Positions 35,235 through 43,981 are shown, counted from the first letter of the stretch. The stretch is DNA of 64,000 nt from Fimbriimonadaceae bacterium (GCA_020847855.1 JADLBH010000015.1:62001-126000); one strand, 5' to 3'. Numbers and translations: made by a program. Notes: generated by a model not told the origin, from the sequence alone.

Positions 35235-36278
35235 TCAGCGTCCGCGCCTCCGCCGCGCGAGGGCGGCCAGGCCCAGGGCGAGGGCGGCGAGCATCCCTGG
35301 CTCGGGGACGGGGTTGAGGACCACGTTGCGGAGCTGGCCCGAGGGCAGATAGGCGTAGGCGAGGATCTGTCCCAGGTTGTTGACGTCGCCACCGGCGGTG
35401 ACCCGGTAGCCGCCGTAGCCTGGGGCCAAGAGGTCGTCGAGGAGGCGCATCTGCCCGTCCGGTTCCCAGAGCACGCCTCGGAGCCGGGTACCGTCGCTTG
35501 CCTCGCCGACCAGCAAGCCTACGTCGTTCACTCCGTACACGTACGAGGTGTGCGTCGGGGCGATCGGGCTGATCCGCTTGCGCATCCCGTTCTGCTCGTC
35601 CCAGACAAAGCCCTGGGTAGCCCCCCATCCGGTGGAAGACCCGACCACGATCGAGGTGTTGGAAATGTCGGCCGTGCCATACTGCCAGTCCGTCCCTAGC
35701 GTCCCCATCGCCACCGGCGTGAGGTCGGGGCGCCAGAAGACGGCGTCTTCGCGGTTCAGCCCGCTGTTCATGCTCCGGCCTGCCGCCTCGCCCTTCTCGT
35801 TCACCTGGCTCGCCTCTACGGTGTCGCCGGGTCGCAGGGCAGGGAGCCGCTCGGGGCCCGCGCCTTCGGACCAGCGGAAGCTCCGCTCGCCAGGCTGGCC
35901 CGAGTACTCTCCGACCACGTAGCCGGAGTCCGAGGCGTCGTACAGCTCCGTGAGCTCGAGGCCGGGGATCGGCACCGTCCCCCGGTGCCGATCCCAAACG
36001 TACCCGGCCCGTCCCCCCGTGCCGAAGGCGTAGCCCGCGACGATGCCTCCGTCGCTCGCCCCCTTGACGAACGTCTGCGGCATGCCTGGCGGCAATTGAA
36101 TCCTCTGGACGCCTAGATCCGGGTGCCAGACCTCGCCCTCAAAGCCTGTGGCCAGCCCGGTGTCCGAGATCGCTTGACCGCTGAAGGTGGTCGAGGGGAT
36201 CACCGTCACCGTGTACTGGCGCTGGGCCGAGGCCAGGGCGGCGGCGCAGAGCGCCGCCGCGACCATCGTCAGCCTCAC
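35235..36278 (-). CDS. exported HAF-type repeat PEP-CTERM protein (cassette copy B)
   Basis: This 347-residue protein has a GTG start overlapping gene A's stop (GTGA). A signal peptide (LTMVAAALCAAALASAQ) precedes a string of HAF-type repeats (AGYVWDRHRG, AVFWRPDLTPVAMGTLG, QGFVWDEQNG, GVLWEPDGQMRLLDDLL). The C-terminus is a full PEP-CTERM-like sorting signal: VPEPG, then the hydrophobic MLAALALGLAALA, then RRRRGR. Proteins with this tail are thought to be processed by an exosortase-type enzyme. It may be displayed on the cell surface. Confidence 0.82.
   Translation of the reverse strand: MRLTMVAAALCAAALASAQRQYTVTVIPSTTFSGQAISDTGLATGFEGEVWHPDLGVQRIQLPPGMPQTFVKGASDGGIVAGYAFGTGGRAGYVWDRHRGTVPIPGLELTELYDASDSGYVVGEYSGQPGERSFRWSEGAGPERLPALRPGDTVEASQVNEKGEAAGRSMNSGLNREDAVFWRPDLTPVAMGTLGTDWQYGTADISNTSIVVGSSTGWGATQGFVWDEQNGMRKRISPIAPTHTSYVYGVNDVGLLVGEASDGTRLRGVLWEPDGQMRLLDDLLAPGYGGYRVTAGGDVNNLGQILAYAYLPSGQLRNVVLNPVPEPGMLAALALGLAALARRRRGR
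35257..35288. repeat. 11-bp direct repeat pair, 21 bp apart, in PEP-CTERM coding region
   Basis: GCGAGGGCGGC occurs at 35257-35267 and 35278-35288 on the plus strand, inside the hydrophobic part of gene B's sorting signal. In gene C only one copy is left and exactly the 21 intervening bases are missing. This is the expected product of slipped-strand deletion between the repeats. Confidence 0.8.
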
Positions 36279-37777
36279 GGCAGCACCAGAACCCGGACGG
36301 ATTCGAACGATGCCCGCCAGAGGGCAGTTCCGCCCGGGCCCGAGGCCCGAACCCCCGCCCGGGCGAGCACTTCGCCCGTCCCTGGCTTGACGTAGGACGA
36401 CACACCGGTGGAAACAGTCCGCACGATCGTCCGCATGTGGACGTCGAGGTTCTGCGCCGTGCCGAGCGTGTCCCACAGCAGCGTCGTCCAGTTGAACATC
36501 TGGACCTCGACCGTGAACGCCCCTGCATGCTCGCGCCTTGCCGTCGCCCGCACTGCAATCTTGGCAGGCACCGCAGCCAAGAACTCTTGGGCCTGCACGA
36601 GGACACGGGGGAGAAGCGGGTTTGGCACCGCGCCGCGCTCGACCGAGTAGTACCGCCCGTCCATGAGCTTCATGTCCGTCGTAGCTCCGCCTACTCCGGC
36701 GCCGTAAACGAGCGAGTGCGTCGGTGAAGCGCTGCCCAAGGCCCAATCGGAGCCACCGGCCATCCAAAGGTCGGTGCTCGGCGGATCCGAGATCACGATG
36801 TGCCCGCCGGCCACGAACTCGCGCTGGATGCCGGTCAGCGAGATGCCGGTGACCGAGGAGTCTGCGTCCGGATCCAGGTACGACCACAGGTCGCTCGCCG
36901 CGCCGTCGTTGGCGGCGGCGGGGTCGGGAGAGCCGGTCCATACGTAGGGGAACGGCGAGTCCCTGGCGAAGGTGACGACAGGCCGCGACGTCGAGTAGGC
37001 GCGGTTGGTCGCCTGGCGGGGCTCGCCGAAGGCTGTGCCGACCCAGCGCACCCGTCCGTCCGGGTCGCCTGTGTAGCCGAGCGACCAGACGAACGCCTCG
37101 CCGGGAATCGGGAGGTCGGAAGCCGTCGTGGGCAGCATCCAGTCCACCGCGTAGGGGGAGTTGGGATCGCCCGCGACCGTGTCGGTCACCGCGACGACGT
37201 AGCTCGCGCGGTCCGATCGCCTGTCCCAGCCTTCGGCGTTGCTAGCGGTCTTGATGACTTGGTAGAGGCCCTGGGCGTCCTTCTGCCAGACGACCGCGAC
37301 CGAGCCGGGCGCGCCGATCACCCAGCCGCCGACTAGCCCGTCCTTGTTGACGGCCCGTGCCCCGCTGCCCGCCCGTCCTGCCAAGTCGAAGGAGAAGTTC
37401 GTCGAAGGTACGGACCGATCATAGATGAACGCGCGGAGCTGGCCGCCGGTTGTCAGCTTGTACGACCCGACGGCGTTGTCCTCCTCGTCCACGTCCCAGA
37501 ACGTGCCGGAAGTGTACGTCCCCGTCTGGTCGGCCAAGACGGCGAACGTGCTTGCGTCCGGCCAGTAGCAGGGGTAGGGCCGGCCGAGGTGGTCCGGGGC
37601 GTCGGACTCGCCCACGAACACCCCGGCGAAGTTGCCGGCCTTGCTGGTTGAGTCCCGGTCCGCGCCGCTGGTGTCGGGAACAGGCAACAGGGACGTGCCC
37701 CCCGTCGCGCTCCCCGACCAAAAGGCGGCTCGGTAGAACGGCGGGTCATTGGCGAGGGCTACCCCCCCCCCCCGCAA
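36275..37777 (-). CDS. exported repeat protein, 5' end frameshifted at a C12 tract (cassette gene A)
   Basis: The open frame encodes 500 residues from a TTG, but it lacks a signal peptide. Its mature part has HAF-like units (AFIYD, GTFWDVDEEDNAVG, VNKDGLVGGWVI, AVVWQKDAQG) and a C-terminal beta-rich domain ending WRASFESVRVLVLP. It overlaps gene B by four bases. The missing signal peptide is encoded just upstream in another frame (37774-37830) and would join this frame if the homopolymer had 13 or 10 bases instead of 12. It may be phase-variable, a pseudogene or an assembly error. Confidence 0.75.
   Translation of the reverse strand: MRGGGVALANDPPFYRAAFWSGSATGGTSLLPVPDTSGADRDSTSKAGNFAGVFVGESDAPDHLGRPYPCYWPDASTFAVLADQTGTYTSGTFWDVDEEDNAVGSYKLTTGGQLRAFIYDRSVPSTNFSFDLAGRAGSGARAVNKDGLVGGWVIGAPGSVAVVWQKDAQGLYQVIKTASNAEGWDRRSDRASYVVAVTDTVAGDPNSPYAVDWMLPTTASDLPIPGEAFVWSLGYTGDPDGRVRWVGTAFGEPRQATNRAYSTSRPVVTFARDSPFPYVWTGSPDPAAANDGAASDLWSYLDPDADSSVTGISLTGIQREFVAGGHIVISDPPSTDLWMAGGSDWALGSASPTHSLVYGAGVGGATTDMKLMDGRYYSVERGAVPNPLLPRVLVQAQEFLAAVPAKIAVRATARREHAGAFTVEVQMFNWTTLLWDTLGTAQNLDVHMRTIVRTVSTGVSSYVKPGTGEVLARAGVRASGPGGTALWRASFESVRVLVLP
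37762..37773. repeat. 12-base C/G homopolymer in the signal-peptide coding region
   Basis: Twelve consecutive C (G on the coding strand) lie between the codons for the signal peptide and those for the mature protein of gene A. Changing the tract by +1 or -2 restores one frame through both parts. It is the longest G/C homopolymer I noticed in the window. Confidence 0.9.
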
Positions 37778-37830
37778 ATTGACGAGAGCGCGAGCCCGAG
37801 GGCAGCGCGGCGGATGTTTGTTCTCTTCGT
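37774..37830 (-). other. out-of-frame signal peptide of gene A with ACG in start position
   Basis: The minus strand reads ACG-AAG-AGA-ACA-AAC-ATC-CGC and translates as (M)KRTNIRRAALGLALSSICG, a textbook signal peptide. GGAGGA at 37837-37842 is spaced six bases before the ACG, exactly where an ATG is expected. The true start is thus either ACG or an ATG altered by mutation or sequencing error. Confidence 0.65.
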
Positions 37831-38125
37831 CGGGATTCCTCCATGCCGAGTGTAGTCTCCACCGTGCCTTCAGAAGGAGTGCGGCAATTCAATCCTCGTA
37901 GCATTACCGGGTAGAGAGGCGACCGGGGCGCGCTCGCCTGCGGAGCCGACCAAACCCCGCGGTTCGCCGTAGGCCATGGCCCGAGCCGCCCAGAGTGGCC
38001 AGGTATCCTGCCTTCCCGGCCCTCGGGCCGAGAACACACGGTCGTGGACGCCGCTGGGTCCGCCCCTGGGGGGTGGTCAGGTGGGCTCTCAGCCACGGCC
38101 GGAGGAAACAACCCAGGAAACAACT
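37831..38125. other. divergent intergenic region between gene A and rpsB
   Basis: This stretch of about 295 bases should contain the promoters of the cassette and of rpsB-tsf. On the minus strand a TACACT (37849-37854) lies just before the GGAGGA of gene A and may be its -10. On the plus strand I find no convincing promoter. An AGGAAA ribosome site precedes rpsB. The rpsB leader may be structured, but I could not identify a known leader motif. Confidence 0.4.
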
Positions 38126-39073
38126 ATGCCTCAGATCAGCATGAAAGAGCTGCTAGAGGCGGGCGTGCACTTCGGTCACCAGACTCGGCGCTGGAACCCG
38201 AAGATGAAGCGGTACATTTACGGCGCCCGCAACGGCATCTATATTCTCGACCTTCACCAGACGATCCGTCTCTTCGAGGACGCGCTCAACTTTGTCCAGC
38301 GCGTCGTCGAGGACGGCAAGAGCGTCCTCTTTGTCGGCACCAAGAAGCAGGCTCAAGCCGCGGTCAAGGAAGCGGCCCAGCGGTGCGGCCAGTACTATGT
38401 CGTGGAGCGTTGGCTCGGCGGAATGCTGACAAACTGGGAGACCATCCAGCAGCGCATCACGCGCCTCAAAGAGCTTGATCGAATGGAAGAGGAGGGCTAT
38501 ATGGCCCGCCTGCCCAAGAAGGAGCAGCTCAAGCGCCGCGAAGAGCGCGAGAAGCTCAATCGGTACCTCGAAGGGATCCGCAGCATGGAGGAAGCTCCCG
38601 GTCTCATGGTGGTTGTGGACCTGAACAAGGAGAACATCGCCGTGCTGGAAGCTCGCAAGCTCAAGATCCCGATCGTCGCCCTGGTGGACACGAACTGCGA
38701 CCCGGAGATGGCGGACTACGTGATCCCTAGCAACGACGACGCCATCCGTGCGATCCGCCTCGTCGCGAGCAAGATCGCCGATGCGGTCCTCGAGGTTCGG
38801 CCCTATGAGGACGGTGGATTGGTCGAAACGTTCACGGAAACCGAGGACACCGCCGACGACGGGGCCGCGGTTCCGTTCGGCGAGGTGGAGGAAGAGTTCC
38901 TCCGAGCCTTCGACGAGAGCGCCCGCCAAGTCGCGGGTGCGGGCAGCACCGAACCGGTGATCGAGCCTGAACCGAAGTCCGAGCCCGTGCCGGAACCGCC
39001 CGCCGCTCCGGAAGCGGCGTCCGAGACAGCGGAGGAGCCGGGCACAGAACCGGAGGAGGCCAAGGCGGAATGA
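38126..39073 (+). CDS. rpsB: 30S ribosomal protein S2 with long acidic tail
   Basis: The S2 core (about 1-230) begins [20 protein letters not shown] and includes [13 protein letters not shown] and [14 protein letters not shown]. The protein continues to 315 residues with a low-complexity tail rich in Glu, Pro and Ala from about residue 275, containing PEPKSE as the S16 tail does. A longer frame upstream is excluded by the ribosome site and family start. It overlaps tsf by four bases. Confidence 0.97.
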   Translation: MPQISMKELLEAGVHFGHQTRRWNPKMKRYIYGARNGIYILDLHQTIRLFEDALNFVQRVVEDGKSVLFVGTKKQAQAAVKEAAQRCGQYYVVERWLGGMLTNWETIQQRITRLKELDRMEEEGYMARLPKKEQLKRREEREKLNRYLEGIRSMEEAPGLMVVVDLNKENIAVLEARKLKIPIVALVDTNCDPEMADYVIPSNDDAIRAIRLVASKIADAVLEVRPYEDGGLVETFTETEDTADDGAAVPFGEVEEEFLRAFDESARQVAGAGSTEPVIEPEPKSEPVPEPPAAPEAASETAEEPGTEPEEAKAE

Positions 39074-39912
39074 CGATCAACGCGAGTGACGTCAAACGGC
39101 TGAGAGACGAGACCGACGCTCCGATGATGGAGTGCAAGAACGCGCTCGTCGAGGCCGGGGGCGATTTCGAAAAGGCGAAGCTGATCCTGCGGGAGAAGGG
39201 CCAGGCCGCCGCGACCAAGCGCGCAGGCCGGGACACCTCGGAAGGGATCGCGATGTTCGTGGCGGATCCGGGCAAGCAGGTCGCGGCCGGGATCGTCCTC
39301 GAGTGCGAGACCGACTTCGTGGCCAAGAACGAGATGTTCATCGCTCTGGCTGAGGCGGTCGCGAAAAACTTCCTCTCCCACCCGCCCGCCGCCGACCCCG
39401 CTGACACTCCCATGGACGGCTCGACGGTCGGGCAGAAGGTGCAGGACGCCGTCGCCGTCATCCGCGAGAACATCGTCCTCAAGCAGGCCGTGCGGATTGA
39501 TGAGGGCAAGCCGGTCGCGATCTATAACCACCACGACAAGAAGAAGGCGAGTGCCGTCGTGCTCGAGGGCGCAGCTTCCAACCTCAAGGACGCCGGGTTC
39601 CAGGTCGCGATCCAGGTCGTGGCCTTCCCGCCCGCCGCGCTCCGCAAGGAGGACCTCTCGCAGGAGCTGCTGGACGAGGAGTACCGCACCCAGGTCCAGC
39701 GCGCGATCAACGAGGGCAAGTCCCCAGAGATCGCCGAGAAGATGGCCGCCGGGCGCGTGCAGAAGGAGTTCGTGCAGAGCAGCGTCCTGCTCGAGCAGCC
39801 CTTCTACCTTGACCCGAAGAAGACGGTCGCCCAATACCTCGCCGAAGAGGGCAAGGTCGGCGGCGGCCCGATCGAGCTTGCTGCCTACATCTACCTAGCC
39901 GTAGGCATGTAG
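39070..39912 (+). CDS. tsf: translation elongation factor Ts
   Basis: EF-Ts exchanges GDP on EF-Tu. The 280-residue protein has the UBA-like N-terminus ([20 protein letters not shown]) and the EF-Tu-contacting motif [10 protein letters not shown]. Its ATG overlaps the rpsB stop. The usual next gene, pyrH, is present but only after a 2-kb block on the opposite strand. Confidence 0.97.
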   Translation: MTINASDVKRLRDETDAPMMECKNALVEAGGDFEKAKLILREKGQAAATKRAGRDTSEGIAMFVADPGKQVAAGIVLECETDFVAKNEMFIALAEAVAKNFLSHPPAADPADTPMDGSTVGQKVQDAVAVIRENIVLKQAVRIDEGKPVAIYNHHDKKKASAVVLEGAASNLKDAGFQVAIQVVAFPPAALRKEDLSQELLDEEYRTQVQRAINEGKSPEIAEKMAAGRVQKEFVQSSVLLEQPFYLDPKKTVAQYLAEEGKVGGGPIELAAYIYLAVGM

Positions 39913-39954
39913 CCGAGCGGGGTGCGGGAGACCGCACCCCGCGCCTCGGGGCGC

Positions 39955-41163
39955 TCAGCCGCCCGGGGCTTTATCCCAACTAAGTTTCCAGACCGTCTCG
40001 TCGGTCAGGCGGCGCAGGAGGAGGTGCTTCTCGTTCCGGCTCCCGCACATCCAGGTGTAGGGGCCGAGGAACGTCTTGCTCTTGCGGTCCTCGGAGAAGA
40101 GGTACAGGCCCTGCGAGCGGTACTGAGAGCGCAAGCCTCCCATGCTATCGTCCACCTTCTCCTGCTTGACCGGCTCGAGCAACAGGTGCCCTCGCCAGTA
40201 CTTGTAGCGGTTGGTCTCCTCGACTTTCGGTAAGTCCGTCCAAGATTGTGACTTCTCGTCGAATTCGCGGGTTAGTTGTTCCAGGGAGTACCAGTAGAGG
40301 TGCTTGCCGCCTTCGGTCCAACTCGCGTACGGCGCGAGTTCCGTCCGATCCTTGCTGTTCGGCATTTGGTAGCTCACAAGCGGAAGGCTCTTCCTCCTCG
40401 ACTTGTCCTCGCTGCCCCGCTTGGTCCCGAAGTCCACGAGGTACCAGCGGTGCCCGCAGGCCTTCGCCCCGGTCTTGACGAACAGCTCGACGACCGCGCG
40501 GCCGAGGTTGTCGAACCGGGCCCCCATCCGCAGCACCTTGAGCTTGGCGCCCAGCGGCACCGTCACCTCGACGTTCGGGTGCTCGCCCCGCTCGTCCGCC
40601 CTCACCAGCGCCATCAGCAGGCGGTCCGTGCCGCCCGCGTCCACATAGCGGCGATCCGTCTCGCGTTTCGGGTTTGGGTTCCGCTTCATCAGCGGGTACA
40701 CGGTGCCCGCGATCCAACGTACATGGTGCTTGTAGTCGAACACACCAAGCAAATGGTCGTAGCGGCGGATACCGTCGGCGCTGCTTGCGGTGCTCTGAAA
40801 CACCTTCATGTGCTTCTGCTGGCTCTCAGTCGCGGCGACCCAGGTCAGTGGCGATTGATTGGTGACCATGACGTAGATATCGCCTTGCAACGTTGGCAGT
40901 CCTTGCCTTAGGTTCCGAAGCACATTGCCCGAAGTGATCAGGTCGTAGCCGTCGTTCGTCAGCATGATGCAACCCGTGCCCATCTCTTGACCCTGTCCCA
41001 AGGTGACCCATTTTCTGCCATTGAGGTCGTCGAGATTCTCGAAGGTGGTCCGAGGCTTCGCGACCGTGATCAGCTGAATGTGGTCGTAGCTCAGCGCCTC
41101 AAGCCCGACCGACGGCGTTAAGGCTTGCGCAGAGAGCCCGATTGCGAGCAGACCGCACGTCAC
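39955..41163 (-). CDS. exported protein, unknown function
   Basis: The 402-residue product has a short hydrophobic leader (CGLLAIGLSAQAL). Its body is rich in aromatic and charged residues, with phrases reminiscent of beta-propeller blades (YDHIQLITVAKPR, GGKHLYWYSLEQLT, KTFLGPYTWMCG), but no family is recognised. The GTG start overlaps the stop of the fragment upstream (GTGA). It lies between tsf and pyrH on the opposite strand. Confidence 0.7.
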   Translation of the reverse strand: MTCGLLAIGLSAQALTPSVGLEALSYDHIQLITVAKPRTTFENLDDLNGRKWVTLGQGQEMGTGCIMLTNDGYDLITSGNVLRNLRQGLPTLQGDIYVMVTNQSPLTWVAATESQQKHMKVFQSTASSADGIRRYDHLLGVFDYKHHVRWIAGTVYPLMKRNPNPKRETDRRYVDAGGTDRLLMALVRADERGEHPNVEVTVPLGAKLKVLRMGARFDNLGRAVVELFVKTGAKACGHRWYLVDFGTKRGSEDKSRRKSLPLVSYQMPNSKDRTELAPYASWTEGGKHLYWYSLEQLTREFDEKSQSWTDLPKVEETNRYKYWRGHLLLEPVKQEKVDDSMGGLRSQYRSQGLYLFSEDRKSKTFLGPYTWMCGSRNEKHLLLRRLTDETVWKLSWDKAPGG

Positions 41164-41806
41164 TTCGGATCCTCGCTCGGCGTCTTGCCGAGTGCATTCA
41201 CCACGATAAGGTTGTCTGGCAACGTAGCCGAGCCACCATTGACGAGTGAAATCCTGAGGGTTGACTCCTGGCCCGGGTTAAGGACCACTGGTACCTCGCT
41301 CCCAGTTGTGTTCTCCGTCATCCGGTTCCACCTCTGGGCCGCAGTTGCGCTCGATATCGGTCGCACTTCCATCTCCGGATAGAAGCTAGGCGCCTCGATC
41401 CGGCCCGAGCCGACTGCTTCCGGATCACATTCTTTACCTTAACTGACCCTCCGCCTGGGATCGGGCCGTTCAGTCCGGCGAGCAATGAGAAGTGGAGCGT
41501 CTGCGCAGCCGTCTCGTTGATGTGCCGAAGGAAGAGACGAACCTTCTTCGTCTCGACCGCGATTTGAAGCAGACACTTGTAGAGCGTGTTGGTTTCAGTT
41601 CCGGGCTTTCCGGCCAGGGGCAGCGTTTCCCAGGGAATGGTGCCTCAGAGCTCGAAGGTGGACTTAGTCTGCAACTGCGGAATCCGCTCGGGCGCGTTGC
41701 TGCAGACCAGGACGCGGTCGTTGGCCCAGTTCCTTGGCGCGTGGGTAGGCGGGATCGCGTCCGGTGTCGAGGCATGTCGGACGAATGGGTCGCGGAAGCA
41801 CGGCAC
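41160..41806 (-). pseudogene. broken gene for an exported or surface protein
   Basis: Three adjoining segments read as one protein. The first starts at a GTG (41806) and reads PCFRDPFVRHASTPDAIPP and so on to a TGA at 41645-41647. The same frame continues with LYKCLLQIAVETKKVRLFL. After a frame change near 41400-41440 a third segment (IEAPSFYPEMEVRPISSATA to the TGA at 41160) follows. The codon usage and hydrophobic pattern look coding throughout. One stop and one frameshift therefore inactivate it. Only its last 70 codons form an ATG-started frame. Confidence 0.6.
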
Positions 41807-41923
41807 ATTTCACTAGACGTGCAGGCTGTCCGCATCATTACGCACTCCCTGGCGTTCCCTACGCGGTCTCGGTGGCCATATGCCGTGCGCAAAACCCAAC
41901 TTCCGGCCACAATCTAGCCATCC

Positions 41924-42637
41924 ATGTCCTACTCCCGCATCCTGCTCAAGCTGAGCGGCGAGGCACTCGCCGGGGCACCCGGCTTCGGCCTTGACACCGA
42001 GACGCTCGCCTACGTGGCCGCCGAGGTCGGCAAGGCGCACGCGGCCGGCGTCGAGGTCGGCATCGTCGTCGGCGGGGGGAACTTCCTGCGGGGCAAGGTT
42101 TTCTCGGACGCCGGGAACATTGACCGCACCACCGCCGACCAGATGGGGATGCTCGCCACCGTGATGAACGGCCTCGCGATCCAGGCCGCGCTGGAGCGGA
42201 CCAACATCCCCACCCGCGTCCAGAGCGCCCTCGACGTCAGCGAGGTCTGCGAGCCGTTCATCCGCCGACGGGCCGTCCGGCACATGGAGAAGGGCCGCGT
42301 CGTCGTCTTCGTCGGAGGTACGGGCAACCCGTTCTTCACCACGGACACCGCCGCCGTGCTCCGCGCCCTGGAGATTGACGCGAAGTGCCTCGTCAAGGCC
42401 ACCCGCGTGGACGGCGTCTACGACCGCGACCCGGAGAAGTTCGACGGCGCGGTCAAGTATACGAAGCTCGGCTTCGACGAAGCCGTCTCCAAGCGGCTCG
42501 GGGTCATGGACAGCACCGCCTTCACCATGTGCCGGGAACACCAACTGCCGGTGATCGTGTTAGACTTGCACGAGCCCTCGGGGATTGTCCGCGCCGTGCG
42601 CGGCGAGCCGGTGGGAACCCTTGTAGGAGTTGATTGA
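41924..42637 (+). CDS. pyrH: UMP kinase
   Basis: PyrH phosphorylates UMP to UDP as a hexameric amino-acid-kinase-fold enzyme. The 237-residue protein has YSRILLKLSGEALAG at the N-terminus, GGGNFLRG, and TGNPFFTTDTAA for nucleotide binding. It is translationally coupled to frr (3-base stop/start overlap). It is separated from tsf by the opposite-strand block. Confidence 0.97.
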   Translation: MSYSRILLKLSGEALAGAPGFGLDTETLAYVAAEVGKAHAAGVEVGIVVGGGNFLRGKVFSDAGNIDRTTADQMGMLATVMNGLAIQAALERTNIPTRVQSALDVSEVCEPFIRRRAVRHMEKGRVVVFVGGTGNPFFTTDTAAVLRALEIDAKCLVKATRVDGVYDRDPEKFDGAVKYTKLGFDEAVSKRLGVMDSTAFTMCREHQLPVIVLDLHEPSGIVRAVRGEPVGTLVGVD

Positions 42638-43200
42638 TGCAGACACTTGCCGAGATGATGAAAGACGCCGAGCACCGGATGAAGAGCGCCATCGAAGTGA
42701 CGGTGCACGACTTTGGGCGCTTCCGCACGGGCCGAGCCAACCCGCAGCTCTTGGAAGGCATCACCGTGGACTATTACGGCGTGGACAGCCCGCTCAACCA
42801 GGTCGCCAACATATCGGTGCCGGAGGCCCGGCAGATCCTGATTAGCCCGTTCGACAAGACCATGCTCAAGCCGATCGAGACCGCGATTACGAACAGCGAC
42901 CTCGGAGTGAACCCCAACAACGACGGCCAGGTCATCCGCCTCAACTTCCCGCCCATGACGGAAGAACGGCGCAAGGACCTGGTCAAGCAGGTCCACCACC
43001 GTGCGGAAGAGGGCCGGGTCGCCATCCGCAACGTACGGCGAGACGCCTTGCACCACGCCCACGCGCTGCAAAAGGACCAGCACATCAGCGAGGACGATGT
43101 CAAGGGTTTCGAGAAGAAGCTCCAAGAGGTCACGGACCGCTATGTCCACGAGGTGGACGAGGCCCAGAAGAAGAAGGACGCCGAAGTCATGGAGGTCTAG
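42637..43200 (+). CDS. frr: ribosome recycling factor
   Basis: Frr splits post-termination ribosomes with EF-G. The 187-residue protein has the family motifs GRANPQLLEGITVDYYG, PLNQVANISVPEARQILI and RNVRRDALH. The ATG overlaps the TGA of pyrH; a TTG one codon earlier is possible. Confidence 0.97.
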   Translation: MQTLAEMMKDAEHRMKSAIEVTVHDFGRFRTGRANPQLLEGITVDYYGVDSPLNQVANISVPEARQILISPFDKTMLKPIETAITNSDLGVNPNNDGQVIRLNFPPMTEERRKDLVKQVHHRAEEGRVAIRNVRRDALHHAHALQKDQHISEDDVKGFEKKLQEVTDRYVHEVDEAQKKKDAEVMEV

Positions 43201-43207
43201 GCCGAGA

Positions 43208-43981
43208 GTGACGGCCAGGCCCGCCGGGAACCCTGTCCAAGAGAGAGCGCTACAGCTGGGAATTGACCTAGCGCGGTTGCCCGTCCACGTGGCGCTCATC
43301 ATGGATGGTAACGGTCGCTGGGCACAGGATCGGGGCCTTTCCCGGCTCGCAGGACACGCCGAAGGGCACCTTGCCTTGCGAGCGACCCTCGTCGCCGCAT
43401 CAGAGCTTGGCATTCGATACTTGACGGCATACGGGTTCTCGGCTGAGAATTGGCGAAGGCCGGATCAGGAGGTGAGCGGCATCATGGAGGTGATCGCGAA
43501 CGCTGCGAGCGAGGAGACACAGTCCCTCATCGAGAACAACGTTCGCGCTCGGCTCTCGGGAAGGATTCATGAGATGCCCGCCGAGGTTCAGGAGCGCCTT
43601 CGTTCCATGGAGGCACAAACCTCGAATTGTACGGGTACCCAACTCATCCTTGCTCTGAACTATGGAGGCCGGGCCGAAATCGTGGACGCGGTCCGTCTCG
43701 CAGTAGAGCGGGGCCTGTCGGTGGACGAGGACGACTTCCGCAGTCTCCTTTACCTCCCAGACGTCCCTGACCCCGAGCTCGTGGTGCGGACCTCGGGCGA
43801 AGTCAGGCTCAGCAATTTCCTCGTTTGGCAGTCCGCCTATTCCGAGCTTGTGATCAGGAAGGAGAACTGGCCCGAGTTCGGTGCGGACGGGCTGCTCGCC
43901 TCCGTGCTCGAGTACCAACAGCGGGATCGAAGGTTCGGCGGGCTCAGTGGTGAAGAGACCGAGCGTCCGGGACTGCTATAA
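43208..43981 (+). CDS. uppS: isoprenyl (undecaprenyl) diphosphate synthase
   Basis: UppS condenses isopentenyl units into the C55 carrier for peptidoglycan. The 257-residue protein has the signature HVALIMDGNGRWA with the catalytic Asp, YGFSAENWRRP, and the C-terminal RTSGEVRLSNFLVWQSAYSE. It most likely starts at the GTG seven bases after frr. The stop codon lies inside a TATAAT box for the next gene. Confidence 0.95.
   Translation: MTARPAGNPVQERALQLGIDLARLPVHVALIMDGNGRWAQDRGLSRLAGHAEGHLALRATLVAASELGIRYLTAYGFSAENWRRPDQEVSGIMEVIANAASEETQSLIENNVRARLSGRIHEMPAEVQERLRSMEAQTSNCTGTQLILALNYGGRAEIVDAVRLAVERGLSVDEDDFRSLLYLPDVPDPELVVRTSGEVRLSNFLVWQSAYSELVIRKENWPEFGADGLLASVLEYQQRDRRFGGLSGEETERPGLL

Noticed and set aside
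34007-35392. The long form of cassette gene C starting at 35392
   Set aside because: The upstream part is out of frame with the A-type relic and has no coding character. The GTG at 35089 begins a leader peptide and overlaps the relic's stop, as at the A-B junction.
37746-38123. An ATG-started frame (125 codons) through the C12 tract
   Set aside because: Its product has no signal-peptide or domain character, while the frame two bases away encodes a perfect signal peptide with correctly spaced GGAGGA.
37831-38125. A known rpsB leader RNA or riboswitch before rpsB
   Set aside because: Several short GC palindromes occur, but none could be matched to a defined leader motif, and such palindromes are expected by chance at this GC content.
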